A DNA stretch of 64,000 bases from Plantactinospora soyae. GTDB lineage: Bacteria; Actinomycetota; Actinomycetes; Mycobacteriales; Micromonosporaceae. The stretch covers positions 2,480,001 to 2,544,000 of the forward strand of contig NZ_JADBEB010000001.1 in assembly GCF_014874095.1 (NCBI RefSeq). The letters are read 5' to 3'. The notes under the pieces were generated by a model that was not told the origin of the DNA, did no database searches, and was given only the letters and a program-made list of their open reading frames with translations. The translations under genes were made by a program, and so were the position numbers. Positions 43,755-52,912 of this stretch are shown here, one piece after another; the stretch's first letter is position 1; each line of letters opens with the position of its first letter.

Positions 43755-43997
43755 GTGGACGACCGGCCCGTACCCGCCGCGGCACTCCTGCTCGGAGTGG
43801 CGCTCGGGCTCTTCGCCGGCATCGGGTACGCGGTCGCCCGGCGGGCCTGGACCGACTACCGGAAGACGAAGGCGAGCCTGCCGGGGATGCGCACCGCGGC
43901 CTGGGCGGTGACCCGGATCGCCACCAGCCGGGCCGGCATCGTGCTGCTGCTCTGCCTCGCCGCCGTCGGCTGGGCGGCGGCCGGCGGCGAGCCCTAG
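43755..43997 (+). CDS. small two-helix membrane protein, hypothetical
   Basis: About 80 aa with hydrophobic helices at roughly residues 6-26 (AALLLGVALGLFAGIGYAV) and 58-75 (AGIVLLLCLAAVGWAAAG), joined by a basic loop. No family was recognised. GTG at 43755 is my preferred start; another in-frame GTG at 43731 would add eight residues. No good RBS is seen at either. It follows lhgO by about 75 bases on the same strand. Confidence 0.55.
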   Translation: MDDRPVPAAALLLGVALGLFAGIGYAVARRAWTDYRKTKASLPGMRTAAWAVTRIATSRAGIVLLLCLAAVGWAAAGGEP

Positions 43998-44088
43998 CTC
44001 GGATTCCGCCTCGGCCTCCGTTGGAGCGGTGGATGATCCTCGGATCGGGCGTGGCGGCTTCCCACCGAGGCGGTAGCTCGGCGCCCGG

Positions 44089-45630
44089 TCAGTCGTGGTC
44101 GGTGCGGTGCCGGGTCAGCAGACCGTACCGGCGGATCGACCGGACCGGTTCGGTGCCGGCGCCCTCCCGGCGCAGGATGTGGTTCGCGGCGAGTACTCCG
44201 GTCAGCGCGGCCCGCTCCATCAGGGCGCTGGGCAGCTCGGTCCGGATCCCGTCGCCGGCCAGGTAGAGCCCGTCCGCGTCGGTGAGTACACCGGGACGGT
44301 CGGCGTGGTCACCCGGGCGGAAGGCCGGGGCCTGGCGCTCGATCCGGGACCGCGATTCCCGTACCGGCAGGCCGGCCACCTCCGGCCAGAGGCCGACCAG
44401 CTCGGCCCGCATCCGTTCGGCCAGCTCCGGGGCGGGCACGCCGGCCGGGCAGGCGTACGCGTGCAGTTCCAGCACCGACCCGCCGGTCCGTTCCGCCCAG
44501 CGGCCCGCCTCCGCCTCCAGCCGGTGGTACAGCGTCACCGAGTCCAGCGTGGGCTGTCGGGACACCCCGCTGAACACCGCCCGGTCGGCGGCGACGTCCC
44601 CGCCCAGCCAGTACCGGGCGACCGCGTACGGCGGGCCGGTGCCCAGCCCCGCCACCCGCCCGGCGAGTACGGGCGCCGTGGCGGCCAGTTCCGGCGAGCC
44701 CGCCAGCAGCCGGGTCAGGGCCGGCGGGTCCACCGCCAACACCAGGTAACGGGCCCGGTGGCGCTGCCCGGAGTCGGTCTCCGCGACCCAGCCGGCATCG
44801 TCGGGCCGCAGTGCCGTCACGGGCGTACCGGTGTGGATCCGGGTCCCGAGCCGGTCCAGGTATCCGGCGAGGGGCCGCCAGATCGCCGACTCGTAGTCCC
44901 GGTCGGGAGCGTCGAAGGCGAGCCCCTCCGGATTGCCCAGGAAGTAGAAGTGGAAGCTCGCCACCAACTCGGCGGCGGACAGCTCGGCCTCGTGGTTGAA
45001 GAACGAGTGTGAGAAGACCTCGAAGAGCATCGCCCGGGCCCGGTCCGGCAGCCGCAGCGCGTCGAGCAGCTCCTCGGCGGTCGTACCGTCGAGTTCGGCG
45101 TAACTGCGCACCGGGTGGTACGCCAGCAGCGGCAGCGCGGCCCGGCCGTCCATCCGGTACAGGTCCCGCAGCCGCAGGCTGGGACTCCGGGCGACCAGGG
45201 CCAGCAGGCTCCACGGCGGCGCGGCCGGCAACCGGCCGAACTCCTCGGCCGGCCAGCCGGTGTGCAGCACCGGATAGCCGGCCACCGGCCGGAGCAGCCG
45301 CAGTGCCGGGTCGATCCGGCGCAGGATCGACCGCCAGTTGTAGTACTGCCGGAAGAACGCGTGGAAGCCGTGGTCGACGGGCTGCGGCGTACCGTCGGCC
45401 AGCCGTTCGGGCCGGGTGTCGAGACGGCCGCCGAGCCCGGGACGTCCTTCGAGCACGGTGACCCGTACGCCGCGCTCGGCGAGCACCACCGCCGCCGAGA
45501 TGCCGGCGATCCCGCCGCCCACCACCAGTGCGTCGACGCCGTCCGGTACCCCGGCCGGGCCACCTGCGCCGGGTTCGGCACGCTCCGGGCGTACGCCGGT
45601 CAGCCGGGACAACCAGCCGGAGGGCGCCAT
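44089..45630 (-). CDS. FAD-dependent oxidoreductase, CrtU/phytoene-desaturase-like
   Basis: A 513-aa NAD(P)/FAD-binding amine-oxidase-type protein. The N-terminal dinucleotide fold is ALVVGGGIAGISAAVVLAERGV with EGRPGLGGRLD. HGFHAFFRQYYNWRSILRR and the C-terminal GLYLAGDGIRTELPSALMERAALTG resemble the desaturase/methyltransferase CrtU of isorenieratene synthesis and related carotenoid enzymes. No other carotenoid gene is nearby, so a role in an aromatic-carotenoid pathway is not supported by context. Start ATG 45630. Confidence 0.72.
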   Translation of the reverse strand: MAPSGWLSRLTGVRPERAEPGAGGPAGVPDGVDALVVGGGIAGISAAVVLAERGVRVTVLEGRPGLGGRLDTRPERLADGTPQPVDHGFHAFFRQYYNWRSILRRIDPALRLLRPVAGYPVLHTGWPAEEFGRLPAAPPWSLLALVARSPSLRLRDLYRMDGRAALPLLAYHPVRSYAELDGTTAEELLDALRLPDRARAMLFEVFSHSFFNHEAELSAAELVASFHFYFLGNPEGLAFDAPDRDYESAIWRPLAGYLDRLGTRIHTGTPVTALRPDDAGWVAETDSGQRHRARYLVLAVDPPALTRLLAGSPELAATAPVLAGRVAGLGTGPPYAVARYWLGGDVAADRAVFSGVSRQPTLDSVTLYHRLEAEAGRWAERTGGSVLELHAYACPAGVPAPELAERMRAELVGLWPEVAGLPVRESRSRIERQAPAFRPGDHADRPGVLTDADGLYLAGDGIRTELPSALMERAALTGVLAANHILRREGAGTEPVRSIRRYGLLTRHRTDHD

Positions 45631-45636
45631 CGGGGG

Positions 45637-46137
45637 TTACCCGTTCCCGGTCGACGGAGGCGGCAGGCATCCGGGTGGGCGGTCGGAGGGCGGCCAGACG
45701 TACGGCAGATCCGCCGGCACGTCACCGAAGATCGGACCATAGTGGATCGGATCCTTGCGCAGCAGCGAGGAGCGGTGACTGAGGTGCAGGTCCTCCCGGC
45801 CGAGCCAGGGCGGCAGCTCACCGGCCGCCGCCAGTTCGTCCTGGCGGCGTACCCGCTCCAGGCCACAGCCGGCGGTGAGGTCGGCGACCAGGGTGTCGGC
45901 GCAGGTGTCCGCCCGCCCGGTCGAGCACCACTGCACGCAGATGTCCAGCCCGTACCGGACGAGCGCCTCCTCGTATCCGGCCCACATCTTCACCGCCGGA
46001 TGGTGCCGCCAGCCGTACCCGGGACGGATCAGCCCGCGCAGCACCTGGATCGCCTCGACGCGTTGCTTGCCCAGCCGCAACTGGTCCAGGCTCCGGGCGG
46101 TCCGTCCGAAGTCCGGGTACGGCAGGAAGGTCTGCAT
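45637..46137 (-). CDS. MSMEG_6728-family protein (pyrimidine-dimer-glycosylase-like)
   Basis: A 166-aa protein with the compact N-terminus MQTFLPYPDFGRTARSLDQLRLGKQRVEAIQVLR and GYGWRHHPAVKMWAGYEEAL, typical of the MSMEG_6728 family. This family is related to T4-type pyrimidine-dimer DNA glycosylases, with a helical fold and an exposed N-terminus. SHRSSLLRKDPIHYGPIF is a second conserved block. DNA-repair function is inferred from family similarity only. It ends 6 bases before the FAD enzyme's start. Confidence 0.78.
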   Translation of the reverse strand: MQTFLPYPDFGRTARSLDQLRLGKQRVEAIQVLRGLIRPGYGWRHHPAVKMWAGYEEALVRYGLDICVQWCSTGRADTCADTLVADLTAGCGLERVRRQDELAAAGELPPWLGREDLHLSHRSSLLRKDPIHYGPIFGDVPADLPYVWPPSDRPPGCLPPPSTGNG

Positions 46138-46231
46138 CAGCCTGCGCTTCCCGAAACCGACGCTGTCATGCCCACATTGTCCGGTAATTTCGGAGGCTGC
46201 GTCGGGTGATCACACTGACTACCATCCGAGC

Positions 46232-48163
46232 ATGGCGGATCTTTGGCGGACCCGAGCCAGGCGTGCGTTCGAGACCCGGCTGCGGGACGGCCTGCGGACC
46301 AACGGCGACAACCGCCCGCACTACGTGATCTGCGGCCAGGACGCGCTCGCCGTCCACCTCGTCGAGGAACTGCTGGGCAACGATCCGCAGGGCAACGGGG
46401 TACGGGTCACCGTCATCGTGCCGAACCAGCGCCGGCAGGACGGGCCGGACATCCGGTCGATCCGGGGAGTCCGGTCGATCCAGGCGGACCGGCTCGACGA
46501 GGAGACGTTCCGGGCGGCCGGGCTGGTCGGGGCGAGCGGTCTGGCGCTGCTGCACCAGGACGACGTCGGCAACATCCACGCCGCGCTCTGTGCCCAGGAG
46601 GTCGAACCGGACCTCCGGGTGGTGCTGCGGATGTTCAACATGAACCTCGGCAACGGGATCCGGCAACTCTTTCCGAACAGCGCGGTCCTCTCCGACGCGT
46701 CGATGGCGGCACCCGCGTTCGTCGCGGCGGCGCTCGGCGAGGTCGCGCCGACGTACTTCCGGCACGGTGGGCGGACCCTGCACGTCGCCCCGCGTACCGA
46801 TGTCCGGCCGGAGCACGTGATCTGCGGGCTGGCCGACACCCAAGATCCACACCATCCGCTGGTGCTGCCCGCCGACGAGTCCAGCGCCGACCTGGTGCTC
46901 GCCGAGGCGACCGGGCAGGTCGGCCCGGAACTGGCCACCCGGCGATGGCTGCTGCGGTCCCGTCGGGGGCCCCGTCGACGGATCTCCGTGCTGTTCCGGG
47001 CGATGCGGTCGTTCGCCACCCGCAAGATCGGGATGGCCACCATCTCGGTGCTCGGGGTGGTCGTCGTACTCGGCTTCCTGCTCTCCTTCGCCGAGGAGAC
47101 CAGCATCGGGAACGCGCTCTACCTGACCATGGTGACCACCATTGTCGGCGCCGACCCGGACATCGAGAAGGGTGCGGCGGCGCAGGTACTCCAGGTGGTG
47201 CTCAACCTGGCCGGCCTCGCGCTGATCCCGCTGATCACCGCAGCGGTGGTGGACGGGATCGTCAAGGCCCGGCTGGCGCTCGACGCCGGTGCGCTGCCGA
47301 GCGAGCGCAACGGGCACGTGGTGGTGGTGGGTCTGGGCAACGTCGGTACCCGGGTGATGTGGCAGCTCAACGACCTCGGGGTCGAGGTGGTCGCGATCGA
47401 CAAGGATCCGGAGGCCCGGGGCGCCGCCGTCGCCCGCCGGCTCAACGTTCCGTTGATCATCGGGGACGTCGCCCGCGAGGAGACGCTCGACGCCGCCTCG
47501 GTCGGTACCTGCCAGTCCCTGGTGGTGGTCTCCACCGACGACGTCAGCAACCTTCAGGCGGCCCTGCACGGCCGGGCGCTCCGCGCCGACCTGCGGGTGG
47601 TGCTGCGGCTGTTCGACGGGGACTTCGCCCAGCGGATCCAGAAGACGTTCAAGATCGGCATTTCCCGCAGTGTCTCGTACCTGGCCGCTCCCTCCTTCTC
47701 GGCGGCCCTGCTGAACCGGGCGGTGATCGCGACCATCCCGATCGCCCGGCACGCGCTGCTGGTGGCGGAGGTACCGATCATGACCGGGGCGAACCTCGCC
47801 GGTCAGCAACTGCGGGTGGTGAGCCAGGCGGAGTGGGTACGGGTCATCGCGGTGACCCGGGCCGGTCAGCCCCGTACCGAATGGGCACTTCCGCCGGAGC
47901 AGCGGCTCCGGCCCGGGGACCGGCTGACCGTGGTGGTCCGCCGGGCCGGACTGAACCGCCTGCTCCGCGAGGCGAGTACGCCGCCACCACATCCGCCGCA
48001 CGGAACCGACGGGCCGGACCAGGCGGTCCGGACGGGCGTACCCCGGCAGTCGGGCCGCCCCGGTCAGCGGGACCGAGCCGGCGACCAGCCGGCCCAGCCG
48101 GTACGCGGCACCACCCGGAGTACCGTCGCCCGCCCCCTCCGCCGTACCCCACCGACCCTGTGA
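46232..48163 (+). CDS. two-RCK-domain channel-like protein with atypical pore
   Basis: A 643-aa membrane protein. It has a cytoplasmic N-terminal nucleotide-binding RCK-like domain (about 30-200), two hydrophobic helices (about 270-290 and 318-342) and, between them, a pore-like segment YLTMVTTIVGADPD. A second RCK domain with HVVVVGLGNVGTRVMWQL (GxGxxG) at about 365-480 and a TrkA-C-like domain (about 520-590) follow. The last 60 residues are disordered. The usual potassium filter TVGYGD is replaced by TIVGADP, recalling CASTOR/POLLUX-like channels. It is probably a ligand-gated ion channel of uncertain selectivity. Confidence 0.8.
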   Translation: MADLWRTRARRAFETRLRDGLRTNGDNRPHYVICGQDALAVHLVEELLGNDPQGNGVRVTVIVPNQRRQDGPDIRSIRGVRSIQADRLDEETFRAAGLVGASGLALLHQDDVGNIHAALCAQEVEPDLRVVLRMFNMNLGNGIRQLFPNSAVLSDASMAAPAFVAAALGEVAPTYFRHGGRTLHVAPRTDVRPEHVICGLADTQDPHHPLVLPADESSADLVLAEATGQVGPELATRRWLLRSRRGPRRRISVLFRAMRSFATRKIGMATISVLGVVVVLGFLLSFAEETSIGNALYLTMVTTIVGADPDIEKGAAAQVLQVVLNLAGLALIPLITAAVVDGIVKARLALDAGALPSERNGHVVVVGLGNVGTRVMWQLNDLGVEVVAIDKDPEARGAAVARRLNVPLIIGDVAREETLDAASVGTCQSLVVVSTDDVSNLQAALHGRALRADLRVVLRLFDGDFAQRIQKTFKIGISRSVSYLAAPSFSAALLNRAVIATIPIARHALLVAEVPIMTGANLAGQQLRVVSQAEWVRVIAVTRAGQPRTEWALPPEQRLRPGDRLTVVVRRAGLNRLLREASTPPPHPPHGTDGPDQAVRTGVPRQSGRPGQRDRAGDQPAQPVRGTTRSTVARPLRRTPPTL

Positions 48164-48214
48164 GGAAGGGCCCCTTCTTATCGCTTTTTGTAGAAGAAGG
48201 GGCCCTTCCTAACA
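48161..48214 (+). repeat. stop-codon-associated hairpin repeat, copy 4
   Basis: Same 17-bp arms and 14-base loop as copy 3. The TGA stop of the channel gene is 48161-48163, and its last base is the first base of the left arm. The minus-strand DUF4032 gene ends 5 bases beyond the repeat, so it sits between convergent genes here. Confidence 0.95.
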
Positions 48215-48218
48215 TCTG

Positions 48219-49433
48219 TCAGTTCAGGGCCGCGCCGAGTACGGCCTGCTCGTCCGGGCGGTGCACCAGCTCGTCGGCGAGGAACGACTGTACGGCCGGA
48301 GCCAGCCCGACGTCCCGACCGGCCCGTTCGGACAGTCGCCAGCGGTGCTCGATGACCTGCACGAACAGCTCGGCCGGTTCGAGTTTTCCGCGCAGGTGCG
48401 GCGGTACGGCCCGGACCACCGGCTCGAAGACCTCGGTCAGCCAGCGGTGCGCGGCCTGCTGCTCGTCGGTCAGGTCGCTCTCCGCCCGGTAGGTGTCCAG
48501 GTCGTTGAGCAGTCGCCGGGCCTGGTTCTCCTCGGCGTCCAGTCCGGTCAGCCGGAGCAGCCGGCGGGTGTGGTACCCGGCATCCACCACCTTGGGGCGG
48601 ACCAGGTAGCGGCCACCGTCCACCAACGACATCGCCACCTCGGCGACGTCGAAGCCGAGGTCGTTGAGGCGACGGATCCGGCCCTCGATGTCGTGCCGGG
48701 CCTCCCGCTCAATCTGCTGCTCGTAGGTGATCTCGTGCCACAGTCGTTCGTAGCGCCGGACCACCTCCTCGCAGACCAGCTCGGGATCGATCGAGTCGTG
48801 CAACAGCCCGGCGGCCTGGAGGTCCAGCGCCTCGCCGAAGATGTTGACCCGAGCGATCTCCAGGTCCTCGTCCCGCTGCCCGTTGGAGAGTTGGCGATGC
48901 AGGGCGCCGGTCTCGGCGTCGACCAGGTACGCGGCGAACGCACCGGCGTCCCGCCGGAACAGGGTGTTGGACAGCGAGCAGTCGCCCCAGAAGAAGCCGG
49001 TCAGGTGCATCCGGACGATCAGTGCGGCCAGCGCGTCGAGGAGCCGGTTCATCGTCTCGGGGCGCAGCGTGTGCGAGAAGAGCGCCCGGTAGGGGAGCGA
49101 GAACTGGAGGTGCCGGGTGACCAGCACCGGGTCCAGCGGCTCACCGTCCTCGGTCTGCCGGTCCGCCACGATGGCGATCGCCTCCACGGAGGGGAAGTCG
49201 ATCCGCTCCAGGGCGCGGAGCAGGTCGTACTCCCGCTCGGCCACCCGCTCGCCGGTCTCCTTGACCGCGTACACGGTGCCGGCCAGGCGGACGAAACGCA
49301 CGATATGCCGCGAGATGCCCTGCGGTAGTGCGACGAGTTGATCGGCGGGCCACTGCTCCAGCGGAGTCGACCAGGGAAGGTCGAGCAGCGCCGGGTCGAC
49401 GAGGGCCGAGGTGATCCGCACGGAGACAAGCAT
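48219..49433 (-). CDS. DUF4032 protein with kinase-like fold
   Basis: A 404-aa cytosolic protein. The N-terminal half has a phosphotransferase-like pattern: YAVKETGERVAEREYDLLRAL, and later MHLTGFFWGDCSLSNTLFRRDAG and AYLVDAETGA, resembling the catalytic loop (DCSLSN) and metal-binding DAE of kinase-fold enzymes. The C-terminal half (DUF4032) is helical. It is conserved in actinobacteria without a known substrate. I chose ATG 49433; the frame is open beyond but non-coding in character. Confidence 0.8.
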   Translation of the reverse strand: MLVSVRITSALVDPALLDLPWSTPLEQWPADQLVALPQGISRHIVRFVRLAGTVYAVKETGERVAEREYDLLRALERIDFPSVEAIAIVADRQTEDGEPLDPVLVTRHLQFSLPYRALFSHTLRPETMNRLLDALAALIVRMHLTGFFWGDCSLSNTLFRRDAGAFAAYLVDAETGALHRQLSNGQRDEDLEIARVNIFGEALDLQAAGLLHDSIDPELVCEEVVRRYERLWHEITYEQQIEREARHDIEGRIRRLNDLGFDVAEVAMSLVDGGRYLVRPKVVDAGYHTRRLLRLTGLDAEENQARRLLNDLDTYRAESDLTDEQQAAHRWLTEVFEPVVRAVPPHLRGKLEPAELFVQVIEHRWRLSERAGRDVGLAPAVQSFLADELVHRPDEQAVLGAALN

Positions 49434-49508
49434 GCCGGTCCGGGCCGCCGACCGCCGCCTCACGTGTGCGGACACACACCGCCCCGGACCGCCCGGTAGC
49501 GTGGGCGG

Positions 49509-50261
49509 ATGCGGCAAACCACGACGGTACGACGCTTCCCGCGACTGCGTCCGGTCCATCCGACCGGCTGGTGGCTGGACGGCGTACTCGTCGCGGCGGT
49601 GGTCGGGTTGACGGTCGCGCTCGCCGCCGGCCAACTCCTCGGGTTCGACCTGGCGGTCCGGGACTGGGTCGACGCGCACCGGCCGGATCCGGCGTACTGG
49701 GTGGCGCGGGTGTTCAACTCGCTCGGCCAGGGCGGCTGGTTCCTGATGCCGATCGCCTTCGGGCTGGGCGCACTGGTCAGCCTGCGTACCCGATCGGTCC
49801 GGCCGCTGCTGGTGCCGGTCGGCGGGTTCGTGCTGACCTCGTTCACCATCGGGCCGATGAAGCTGCTGCTCGACCGGGGCTACCCGCACAACTGGGAGCT
49901 GCCACACCCGGAGGAGCTGTTCAGCGATCCGGTGAACGGCACGGCGTACCCGTCCGGGCACGTGGCCAACGCCATCGTCTGGTACGGGGTGATCGCGCTG
50001 CTGCTCGCCGCGCTGCTGCGTACGCTCGGCAGGCCGGACGCGCCGGTCGGGGTGTACCGGGCGATCCGGGTCGTACCGCCGGCCATCGTCTTCTGCACCA
50101 CCACCTACCTCGGCTGGCACTGGATCACCGACTCGGTCGCCGGCCTGCTGCTCGGGCTCTTCCTCGACCGGCTGCTCGCCCGGGTGCCGTGGGACGACGT
50201 ACCGCTGCCGGCCCTGCCCGGCGGGGTGCAGCGACACGGGGTGTTCACCAGCGACGCCTAG
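49509..50261 (+). CDS. PAP2-superfamily membrane phosphatase
   Basis: A 250-aa integral membrane protein with about six helices. The phosphatidic-acid-phosphatase motifs are KLLLDRGYP (K..R), AYPSGHVAN (PSGH) and GWHWITDSVAG (catalytic H and D). The active site would face outside. It dephosphorylates lipid phosphates such as undecaprenyl pyrophosphate or phosphatidic acid; which one is not readable. It is divergent from DUF4032 and followed 10 bases later by an APC transporter gene. Confidence 0.88.
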   Translation: MRQTTTVRRFPRLRPVHPTGWWLDGVLVAAVVGLTVALAAGQLLGFDLAVRDWVDAHRPDPAYWVARVFNSLGQGGWFLMPIAFGLGALVSLRTRSVRPLLVPVGGFVLTSFTIGPMKLLLDRGYPHNWELPHPEELFSDPVNGTAYPSGHVANAIVWYGVIALLLAALLRTLGRPDAPVGVYRAIRVVPPAIVFCTTTYLGWHWITDSVAGLLLGLFLDRLLARVPWDDVPLPALPGGVQRHGVFTSDA

Positions 50262-50271
50262 GCTCGGCCGG

Positions 50272-51582
50272 ATGCAGACGTTGGAGCGCCGGCTCGGCGT
50301 GACCGACGCCGTTGTGATCGGTCTCGGGTCGATGCTCGGCGCCGGGATCTTCGTGGTCTTCGCCCCGGCGACCGCCGCCGCCGGCAGTGGATCCGGCCTG
50401 CTGATCGCGCTCGCCGTCGCCGGCCTGGTCGCCTTCTGCAACGCCACCAGCTCGGCGCGGCTCGCCGCCCGGTACCCGGAGTCCGGCGGCACCTACGTCT
50501 ACGGGCGGGAACGGCTGGGCCCGTTCGCCGGGTTCCTCGCCGGCTGGGGCTTCGTGGTCGGCAAGACGGCGAGCTGCGCGGCGATGGCGTTGACCATCGG
50601 GGCGTACCTGTGGCCGGGGCAGGCCCGGCCGGTCGCGGTGACCGCCGTACTCGCGCTGACCGCCGTCAACCTGCGTGGCGTACAGAAGACGGCCCGGGTG
50701 ACCCGGTGGCTGGTGGCGGCGACGCTGGCCGTACTCGCCCTGGTGGCGCTGGCCGGGCTGTTCGGCGGGGCGTTCCGGCCGGCCAGGATCGGCAACTCCG
50801 TCGGTGCTGACGGTGGCGGTGTTCATCCCGGTGATGTCGACGGGATCGTCCCGGTCGGTGTCCTCACCGCCGCTGGACTGCTCTTCTTCGCCTTCGCCGG
50901 GTACGCCCGGATCGCCACCCTCGGCGAGGAGGTACGCGAACCGGAGCGGACCATCCCCCGGGCGGTGCCGATCGCGCTCGGACTGGTGCTGCTGAGCTAC
51001 CTCGGCCTCGCCGTGGTCGCGCTGTCGGTGCTCGGCCCGGCCCGGCTGGCGTCCTCGACGGCACCGCTGGCCGAGGTGGTGGACGCCGCCGGGCTGCCCG
51101 GCCTGGACTGGCTGGTCCGGGCCGGGGCCACGGTCGCGGTCACCGGCGTACTGCTGGCCCTGGTCGCCGGGGTGGGCCGGACCGGGCTGGCGATGGCCCG
51201 GCGACGGGACCTGCCCGGTGGGCTGGCGGCGGTGCATCCGACGTACCGGGTGCCGCACCGGGCCGAGCTGGCGGTCGCCGCCGTGGTGATCCTGGTGGTC
51301 GCGCTCGGCGACGTACGGGACGCGATCGGCTTCTCCAGCTGCACCGTGCTGGTCTACTACGCGATCACCAACGCGTCGGCGTTGACGCTGCCCCGGGAGT
51401 CGGGGCGACGGCTGCCGGGGCGGACGCTGGCCGTCCTCGGCCTGGTCGGCTGCCTACTGCTCGCCGTCGCCCTGCCGATCGGCAGCGTGTTGGCCGGATT
51501 CGCCGCGCTCGCCATCGGCGCCCTCGGGTACGCCGCCCGCCGGTTCGTCCGGCACTCGGGGGGCGCCGACGGGTCGCGGTGA
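50272..51582 (+). CDS. APC-family amino acid permease
   Basis: A 436-aa transporter with about twelve hydrophobic helices. The family start is VTDAVVIGLGSMLGAGIFVVF (helix 1 with the unwound GAG substrate site). YPESGGTYVYGRERLGP and FAFAGYARIATLGEEVREPERTIPRAV follow, with a cytoplasmic loop typical of amino acid/cation symporters. The substrate is unknown. It starts 10 bases after the PAP2 gene, so the two may be co-transcribed. Confidence 0.88.
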   Translation: MQTLERRLGVTDAVVIGLGSMLGAGIFVVFAPATAAAGSGSGLLIALAVAGLVAFCNATSSARLAARYPESGGTYVYGRERLGPFAGFLAGWGFVVGKTASCAAMALTIGAYLWPGQARPVAVTAVLALTAVNLRGVQKTARVTRWLVAATLAVLALVALAGLFGGAFRPARIGNSVGADGGGVHPGDVDGIVPVGVLTAAGLLFFAFAGYARIATLGEEVREPERTIPRAVPIALGLVLLSYLGLAVVALSVLGPARLASSTAPLAEVVDAAGLPGLDWLVRAGATVAVTGVLLALVAGVGRTGLAMARRRDLPGGLAAVHPTYRVPHRAELAVAAVVILVVALGDVRDAIGFSSCTVLVYYAITNASALTLPRESGRRLPGRTLAVLGLVGCLLLAVALPIGSVLAGFAALAIGALGYAARRFVRHSGGADGSR

Positions 51583-51680
51583 CGCCGTCGCCCGAGCGGC
51601 AGGACATACCCTGGTACGACGTCGACGGTACGACCCCGGGTTGATGTGGAGATCCGGACCTCTTTTCTACAGTCGAGCGT

Positions 51681-51926
51681 ATGAAAAGGGCTCTTGGCGC
51701 GGTCGGAATCGTGGTCGGCTTCTATCTGATCGTTCGTGCTCTGGTCGAGCCATTCGTGATCGATATGACCGATCCCGCCACCTACCGGCAGGACTGGGGC
51801 GGGCCGAGCCTGGCCGGTGTCCTACTGGTCCACTGCGGTCCGGGCGTCGTCTCCGCAGTGCTGATCGGGCGTGCGGTGCGAACGTGGCGGCGACGCCGGG
51901 CGGCACCAGCCGGGCCGGGAAGCTGA
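51681..51926 (+). CDS. small membrane protein, hypothetical
   Basis: An 81-aa protein with two hydrophobic helices (about 4-22 and 46-64) and a basic C-terminus (RTWRRRRAAP). No family was recognised. No strong RBS precedes ATG 51681. It converges on the Uma2 gene with 8 bases between stops. Confidence 0.55.
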   Translation: MKRALGAVGIVVGFYLIVRALVEPFVIDMTDPATYRQDWGGPSLAGVLLVHCGPGVVSAVLIGRAVRTWRRRRAAPAGPGS

Positions 51927-51934
51927 GCACAGGC

Positions 51935-52489
51935 TCAGTCGATGTGGTCATCCGGCGAGGTCTGTAGCAGCCATGCCAGCGGCATCCTCGCCCGCTCCTC
52001 GTATCCACCCTGTCCGGTGCGGCGATGCAGGGTGACCGTCTGCGGGCCGTCCCGCTCGACCACCCAGTACTGGGGGACACCCGCTGACGCGTACTCGAGG
52101 ACCTTTGTCACCGAGTCCATGGCCTCCGAGCCCGGCGAGACGATCTCTATCACGAGCGCGGTATCGGTCACCGTCAACCAAACGGCACGCGGTGGCGGTT
52201 TCCGCCAGACGCTCATGTCGGGAATCCGCCCGCCGTCTCCGGACGGGCCGGGGATGCGGAGACCGGCCACCTGTAGCACCTGTTCGGCGGGCCACCCCGC
52301 CATGATGAACCAGGCAAAGAGGCGACTGGCGATCATCGCGTGCTCGGAGTCGGGCGGCGGCATGACCGACAGGACCCCCTCGGGGCTGGTCTCGTAGCGG
52401 TGACCGTTCGCGTCGGCGGCGTTCATGGCAGCAACGTCGTCGAGCGTCACGACGGCGGGCATGTGCATGCCGACGGCCTCAGCGCTCAT
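51935..52489 (-). CDS. Uma2-family (DUF820) endonuclease-like protein
   Basis: A 184-aa PD-(D/E)xK nuclease-fold protein. MPAVVTLDDVAAMN and HRYETSPEGVLSVMPPPDSEHAMI form the N-terminal part. The core PDMSVWRK, ALVIEIVSPGSEAMDSVTKVLEYASAGVPQYWVVE carries the candidate catalytic Asp, Glu and Lys. Uma2 proteins occur in large, often mobile paralogous sets in actinobacteria and cyanobacteria; their target is unknown. I chose ATG 52489; an internal ATG at 52468 is possible. Confidence 0.82.
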   Translation of the reverse strand: MSAEAVGMHMPAVVTLDDVAAMNAADANGHRYETSPEGVLSVMPPPDSEHAMIASRLFAWFIMAGWPAEQVLQVAGLRIPGPSGDGGRIPDMSVWRKPPPRAVWLTVTDTALVIEIVSPGSEAMDSVTKVLEYASAGVPQYWVVERDGPQTVTLHRRTGQGGYEERARMPLAWLLQTSPDDHID

Positions 52490-52692
52490 GTGCCCATCGT
52501 AAGTGACGGCGGGGCTTGAGCTGCTCATCCGACCACCGACGGGTGCGCCGCCACGGCGGCTTCCTGGCGTCGTGCCGGAGCGACCGTTCCCCTGCTCGCG
52601 GGCTACCCAAGACGTCGCCATTCCTGGCCGGGGTCGACTCGCTCTCGCGGGGTGGCCGAGGAGTAGGAGCCTCTTGTGAAGGCCTGGCGTTC

Positions 52693-52899
52693 CTACTCGG
52701 CCGCGCTCCGGTCACGGACGTACACGCCACGTCCCTGGTGTCCCTCGACCAGGCCCTCGGCGCGCAGCGTCAGCATGACGGACCGGATGACCTGGGTGGA
52801 TACGCCGTACTGCGTGCACAACTCGGATGTTGACGGCAGTTTGTCGCCCGGCTTCAGCTCGCCGGACTTGATCCGGTCCCGGATCTCGCTGGCGATCCG
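52693..52899 (-). pseudogene. truncated GntR-type winged-helix domain
   Basis: Read on the minus strand, this stretch encodes IASEIRDRIKSGELKPGDKL and then TQYGVSTQVIRSVMLTLRAE followed by GLVEGHQGRGVYVRD, a full GntR DNA-binding domain without an effector domain, ending at TAG (52693-52695). Upstream in frame comes TAG (52900-52902), and no ATG or GTG start lies before the helix-turn-helix. It therefore looks 5'-truncated or interrupted. The domain itself is well preserved, suggesting a recent event or a start I cannot recognise. Confidence 0.55.
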
Positions 52900-52912
52900 C
52901 TACCCCGAAAAG

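Noticed and set aside
44000-44088. Possible terminator between the small membrane gene and the CrtU-like gene
   Set aside because: Only a 9-bp CCGCCTCGG/CCGAGGCGG pairing across a loop of more than 40 bases; too weak to call.
52516-52833. Plus-strand open frame of 105 codons between the Uma2 gene and the GntR remnant
   Set aside because: Its composition is S/R/G-rich with no domain, no RBS, and it reads antisense through the recognisable GntR domain.
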